Positions 60,275 to 64,000 of a stretch of 64,000 nt of DNA are shown here, in pieces. The translations under genes were made by a program, and so were the position numbers. Under the pieces are notes generated by a model. It was not told the origin of the DNA. It saw nothing but the letters and a program-made list of their open reading frames with translations, and did not search any database. The stretch is from Oceanobacter mangrovi (GTDB lineage: Bacteria; Pseudomonadota; Gammaproteobacteria; Pseudomonadales; Oceanobacteraceae). Where the stretch lies: NCBI RefSeq assembly GCF_019740315.1, contig NZ_JAHXZR010000006.1, positions 186,001 through 250,000 of the forward strand. Direction: 5' to 3'. The number at the start of each line of letters is the position of its first letter. Position 1 is the first letter of the stretch.

Positions 60275-60646
60275 GTGAATTTTCCGGGTTTTCTGAAAAC
60301 CCGTTCAAATTAGCGAATTTTATGGTTCGATTCCGGGACGTTTTCTGGATTCTGACAATTTATGACCCTGTATGGCAGTTGGTGTCAAAAATTGTCACTC
60401 AGGTCTCACTTTCCCTGCCGCTATCACACCTTCAGATAAATGGACAATGCGTTGTTAACGCCCAGGCAGCAGCAGGTCGATATTGTCCTGTTTCCGACAC
60501 AAATTCTTATCGCGTCGCCTATCACACCACTCAAAAACTCAAAAAACCCTTCTATTTCAATGACTTGTCAATGGCCTTGCTATTGCACCCTGGCTGTAAA
60601 ACAGACAACGACAAACTGACTCAAACCAAACCAGCAAGGTACCGCC
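60275..60646. other. Divergent intergenic region with a possible sigma-54 site
   Basis: About 370 bases between the M48 gene and the AAA ATPase gene, facing apart. A 132-codon plus-strand frame (60322-60720) overlaps the ATPase start and is not credible. AACCCG arms near 60278-60304 form a small hairpin (CCGGGTTTTCTGAAAACCCG). A GG-N10-GC pattern at 60573-60586 is noted separately. Confidence 0.5.
60572..60587 (+). promoter_or_regulatory. Weak sigma-54-like -24/-12 match upstream of the AAA ATPase gene
   Basis: TGGCCTTGCTATTGCA has the invariant GG and GC 10 bases apart and the TTGCA of the -12 box, but the -24 box lacks the usual AC after TGGC. It lies 60 bases before the ATG at 60647. A single such match can arise by chance. 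Confidence 0.3.
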
Positions 60647-62344
60647 ATGAAATTTGTGATCGACAAACCCTTTGTAGACTCGTTGGTGGCAGAATTCGCC
60701 GAACTGGCCTTTCTGGCTGAACAGCTGAAATTCGGCCCGCGCGCGGAAGTGCCGTTCCAGCAACTGGCGCAGCAGCACATCGAACACCTGTATCAGCTGT
60801 ACCTGGCAGCGGGTGAAAGCCATCGCAGCCAGTCAGCACTGGTCGCTACCCTGCTGCAAGCCTTGACCGACGGCCAGAAGGTCTATGCTAAAGAAGATCT
60901 CGAATCCATGGTGCCTGACCTGCTGGGTTACCTGGCAGACAGCGAACGCGGCTGGCTGTTCAAGGTCAACCAGGCTGGCAAACCACTGCCCTTTTTGGTC
61001 ACCCGTCTCGATTTCACACCGCCAGGAGAAGAAGAATCCGGCCGTATTCTGCTGGAACTGAAAGCCAATTCGATGGCCAAGGTCACCACCACCAGCCTGA
61101 GTTTTCTGGAACGCGATATTGATGGCAAAACCCTGCCCGAAATGCTGATCGCCAAGGGCTATCTGAAAGAAACACCAGACATGCTGGCCAGTTATGACGA
61201 TGCACTGGAGCGTTATCATCAGTGGCGGCCACAAACCGGCACCCAGTTTGAAGCCCGCGGCACGGGTATCTACACCGAAGACCCGGCATCTGCTCACCGC
61301 GCCCGTGACTGGACCCGCAAAACCCGAGTGGTGCTGTCATCAAGTGGCGGCTGGGCCCGCCTGGTAAACGACGAAGCCATTATTCAGGATCGTGAACTGA
61401 CCTTGCAGGTGCCTGGCCAGGTAGCTAACAAATATCTGCGCAAGGCTGGCCGCAGCATGAACTTCAACGACAAGGTTGAACGGGCCGTTGAGCAGGTCGT
61501 CGGTGGCATGAACGACACGGTTTTCACCGAAATGCCGGTGCACGGTTACGTGCTGATGTTCCACCTCGACCTGCATCATCACTTGTGGGTTCACGTCGAT
61601 GACATGCGCCTGTACCAATACAAGCCGGAACTTAAAGACAAGCTGGTGCTGCCACCAGAGCATACGGACCTGATCGACATTCTGACCGCCGAAATGGACT
61701 TGCTGATGGATGACATCGTCGAAGGCAAATCCGGCGGCACCACGGTACTGTGTGCAGGGCCTGCCGGGGTGGGTAAAACCCTCACTGCCGAGGTATATTC
61801 GGAAATCATCAAACGGCCGTTATATCGGGTCCACTCCGGTCAGCTCGGCCTCAACGTGATGGAGATGGAACAGGCCTTAAAAGACACCCTCACCCGCGCC
61901 CAACGCTGGGGAGCAGTCATGCTGATCGACGAAGCTGACGTCTATATCAAACGCCGTGACGACAACATCGCCGCCAACGCCGTGGTCGGCGTCTTCCTGC
62001 GGGTACTGGAATATTTCAATGGCCTGCTGTTCCTCACCACCAACCGTGTCAACGACATCGACGAAGCCATCGTCAGCCGCTGTATTGCGCTGATCAAGTA
62101 CCATCCACCAGGAATTGAAGATCGCCAGCGCATCTGGCGAGTGATGTCCGACCAGTTTGGTTTGCCGCTGAGCGACGATATGGTCAACACCCTCGCCGAG
62201 CTGTTCCCGCAGGCCTGTGGTCGTGACATCAAGGGACTGGCGAAACTGGTGGCCAAGTATTGTCACCACAAATCCGTACCACCGACGCTTGATGTGTTCG
62301 AACGCTGCAGTGGTTTCCGGGGTATGGAATACAAGGTGTCCTGA
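60647..62344 (+). CDS. AAA-family ATPase with novel N-terminal domain
   Basis: A 565-residue protein. Residues about 340-500 are an AAA module: Walker A GPAGVGKTLT, Walker B VMLIDEADVY, sensor 1 LFLTTNRVNDID, and an arginine-finger region AIVSRCIALIKY. The first 330 residues form a domain of unknown type with beta-rich parts (GRILLELKANSMAK and VHGYVLMFHLDLHHHLWVHVDD). It resembles the AAA proteins that remodel membrane or protein complexes, but no known family could be named. AAGG precedes the ATG by 6-8 bases. It stands next to, but divergent from, an M48 peptidase gene. Confidence 0.75.
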   Translation: MKFVIDKPFVDSLVAEFAELAFLAEQLKFGPRAEVPFQQLAQQHIEHLYQLYLAAGESHRSQSALVATLLQALTDGQKVYAKEDLESMVPDLLGYLADSERGWLFKVNQAGKPLPFLVTRLDFTPPGEEESGRILLELKANSMAKVTTTSLSFLERDIDGKTLPEMLIAKGYLKETPDMLASYDDALERYHQWRPQTGTQFEARGTGIYTEDPASAHRARDWTRKTRVVLSSSGGWARLVNDEAIIQDRELTLQVPGQVANKYLRKAGRSMNFNDKVERAVEQVVGGMNDTVFTEMPVHGYVLMFHLDLHHHLWVHVDDMRLYQYKPELKDKLVLPPEHTDLIDILTAEMDLLMDDIVEGKSGGTTVLCAGPAGVGKTLTAEVYSEIIKRPLYRVHSGQLGLNVMEMEQALKDTLTRAQRWGAVMLIDEADVYIKRRDDNIAANAVVGVFLRVLEYFNGLLFLTTNRVNDIDEAIVSRCIALIKYHPPGIEDRQRIWRVMSDQFGLPLSDDMVNTLAELFPQACGRDIKGLAKLVAKYCHHKSVPPTLDVFERCSGFRGMEYKVS

Positions 62345-62454
62345 CCTGCTGAACGGATTGGCAGCGGCCTGCCGAATGGCACTCGCTGCGCTCGTTTATT
62401 CGACCTGCACAAACATATTTTCAGGTTGAATAAGGTGCGCAGCAGCCATCCAGA

Positions 62455-64000
62455 TCAGGAAACCAGCGTTTGCTCAGCCCTCTTGCGCGGTGTCAGCAAA
62501 TAAAACAAGGCTGGCACCACTACAATCGCAGTCACCGTAGACGCGCCCAAACCATAGATAATCGCCATACAGAGCGGGAACCAGGTCGGATCAGATATCG
62601 CCAGTGGTACCAGACTCAACACCGTCGTCAGACTGGTGCTGATAATTGGCCGCAAACGATCACTGGCACCCAGCACCGCCGCATCATGCAGGCTTTCACC
62701 AGCCTTGAGATGCTGATTCATCGTATCGATCAGGACGATGCCGTTATTCACCGCAATCCCCGCCAGCGACACAATGCCGATCATGCCCGAAAAAGTCATT
62801 GGAGTGGCACTGAGGAAATAACCAAGGAAAGTCCCTGTCATGGCCAGTGGTACCACCAGAAGAATAATCGCCGGCTGCAGGAAGGAGTTGAACATCAGCG
62901 TCAGCAATACATAAACACCCAGCATGGCGATTACAAAGGCAGCCCCCATATCGCCGTAACTTTTGCCGGATTTGGCGACTTCACCGCCGAGGCGATAGTG
63001 ATACCCGGCTGGCCATTGCTGCTGCATCTGCTGTAATACCGGAGTGATGTCGTTAACGATTTCAGTCGCGGTACGACCATCGGTCTGCGCCATCACAGTC
63101 ACCGCCCGCAGGCCGTTTCTGTGCACATAAACCCGAGGCACATCCACCACTTCAAAGTCCGCCAGCTGCCACAGGGACACCGTTTCACCGGACTTGCCTG
63201 CCACCTGCAACATACCCAGCTCAGACAAGTGCCGAGGCCCACCAAGATTCCCCTGACGACTCGGCCAGTCGACACTGAGACGAATCTTCAGGTCATCCGC
63301 GATACCGGCAACCTTGTAATAGCCGACTTCGTCATCAGACATCGCTACCCGGATCTGGCGCGCCAGCTCGGCTTCATCCAGTCCGTGAAAGCTGAGCATT
63401 TCCGGCCGCGCGTGAAATCTCAGCTCATGCAGCACCGGGCCAAGGTTGTCCGCCACGTCGGTTGCTCCTGGCACCGCCTGCAACCCCCGCTTTAGTTCCG
63501 CCGCCTGGCCAATCAAGGTGGCATAGTCGGCGCCAATCAGATCAATTTGCACCGGTGCCGAGGTGTCCGGATTACCACCGATGTGGACCAATTTGTAAGT
63601 CAGCCCGGCCTCATTGGCCAGTGCCTTGTCCAGACCGTCACGAATCAGCGGCAAATAGTCGAACGACAACATTTCGCGCTGCTCTTTTGGCTGCAACGTC
63701 AAACTGAAGCCAACCAGATTGGAACTCTCGGATGGTAATAGCGCATCACGGATACCAGCCATGGTCATCGGGCTTTTCGCCCCCACATAGACCACTACTT
63801 TTTCGATCCAGTCCTGCTGACGCAGGAAAGCACCCGCCTTATCTGCCACCTGCTGGGATTGCTCCAGCGTGGCATCTGGCGGCAATTCAATCGACACCCC
63901 GATCTTACGGTCGTCCGACTCCAGATACATCAGCGAAGGCAACAAGCCCGCCAGCAACACAGCAGCAACAAACAGGCTGAAAGCCAATCCGACCCAGGCG
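62455..64000 (-). CDS. RND-family efflux transporter permease, C-terminal part (5' end outside window)
   Basis: About 515 residues are visible and the frame runs off the right edge, so this is roughly the second half of an AcrB-type pump. It starts in the helix before the second periplasmic domain (LPSLMYLESDDRKIGVSIEL), which is the standard repeat position. Helices 8-12 follow (MLGVYVLLTLMFNSFLQP, MIGIVSLAGIAVNNGIVLID, LRPIISTSLTTVLSLVPLA). The sequence is closer to the metal or unspecified-solute HAE3/HME-like branch than to AcrB itself, but the substrate cannot be told. Its partner membrane-fusion gene should lie to the right. Confidence 0.88.
   Translation of the reverse strand, partial: AWVGLAFSLFVAAVLLAGLLPSLMYLESDDRKIGVSIELPPDATLEQSQQVADKAGAFLRQQDWIEKVVVYVGAKSPMTMAGIRDALLPSESSNLVGFSLTLQPKEQREMLSFDYLPLIRDGLDKALANEAGLTYKLVHIGGNPDTSAPVQIDLIGADYATLIGQAAELKRGLQAVPGATDVADNLGPVLHELRFHARPEMLSFHGLDEAELARQIRVAMSDDEVGYYKVAGIADDLKIRLSVDWPSRQGNLGGPRHLSELGMLQVAGKSGETVSLWQLADFEVVDVPRVYVHRNGLRAVTVMAQTDGRTATEIVNDITPVLQQMQQQWPAGYHYRLGGEVAKSGKSYGDMGAAFVIAMLGVYVLLTLMFNSFLQPAIILLVVPLAMTGTFLGYFLSATPMTFSGMIGIVSLAGIAVNNGIVLIDTMNQHLKAGESLHDAAVLGASDRLRPIISTSLTTVLSLVPLAISDPTWFPLCMAIIYGLGASTVTAIVVVPALFYLLTPRKRAEQTLVS

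Noticed and set aside
60322-60720. 132-codon plus-strand frame upstream of the AAA ATPase gene
   Set aside because: It overlaps the ATPase start in another frame and has no protein character; the region is better read as promoter space.

Overview
The window is chromosomal DNA of a Gammaproteobacterium, most likely from the Oceanospirillales/Pseudomonadales side. The reasons are an arginine-32 type elongation factor P paired with its rhamnosyltransferase EarP, the order dapE-rlmA and holC-acidic protein-valS, and dispersed palindromes of the kind seen in pseudomonads. The exact genus cannot be read from the sequence. Gene density is normal, with no rRNA, tRNA or CRISPR array seen.

Layout. 1-8.1 kb: C-terminal part of dsbD, a soluble PAS-PAS chemoreceptor, an FUSC-type membrane protein, a divergent Tag-like glycosylase, a nuclease-helicase fusion with an Fe-S cluster motif, and a Tat-exported DUF1513 protein. 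8.3-14.4 kb: a minus-strand series with an isochorismatase-fold hydrolase, an orphan TauA/urea-type binding protein, a LysR regulator, a SulP transporter, and an Nramp homologue with altered metal-site residues. 14.8-24.9 kb: housekeeping genes (CheX, hpt, Slp lipoprotein, dapE, rlmA, holC, valS).

25-33 kb is the accessory part. It holds an MntA/HepT (type VII) toxin-antitoxin pair and a 1235-bp IS3-family element. The element sits inside a small exported-protein gene with a 3-bp duplication, and removing it restores that reading frame exactly. The same region has a 3 x 60-bp tandem repeat, a decayed second hepT, several small membrane or exported proteins, and a bacteriohemerythrin.

33-35.8 kb: efp-earP-HD phosphohydrolase. 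35.8-46.5 kb: a complete-looking aromatic catabolic island. It has a three-component anthranilate dioxygenase (antABC), then a dienelactone hydrolase-SnoaL fusion, an SDR, a StyA-like FAD monooxygenase, its flavin reductase, an outer-membrane MetA-type protein, and two convergent AraC-family regulators. The best reading is indole to anthranilate to catechol. Short CGGAT-type direct repeats precede the two catabolic transcription units and may be the regulator sites.

46.6-64 kb: a stand-alone Lrp ligand-binding domain, a beta-helix-like lipoprotein with PPG repeats, a coiled-coil lipoprotein, an orphan Nif11 leader-like protein, a permease, an iron-type alcohol dehydrogenase, a diguanylate cyclase, rlmF, a soluble CZB-type chemoreceptor, uraA-upp, an M48 peptidase, an AAA ATPase, and the C-terminal half of an RND efflux pump that runs off the end.
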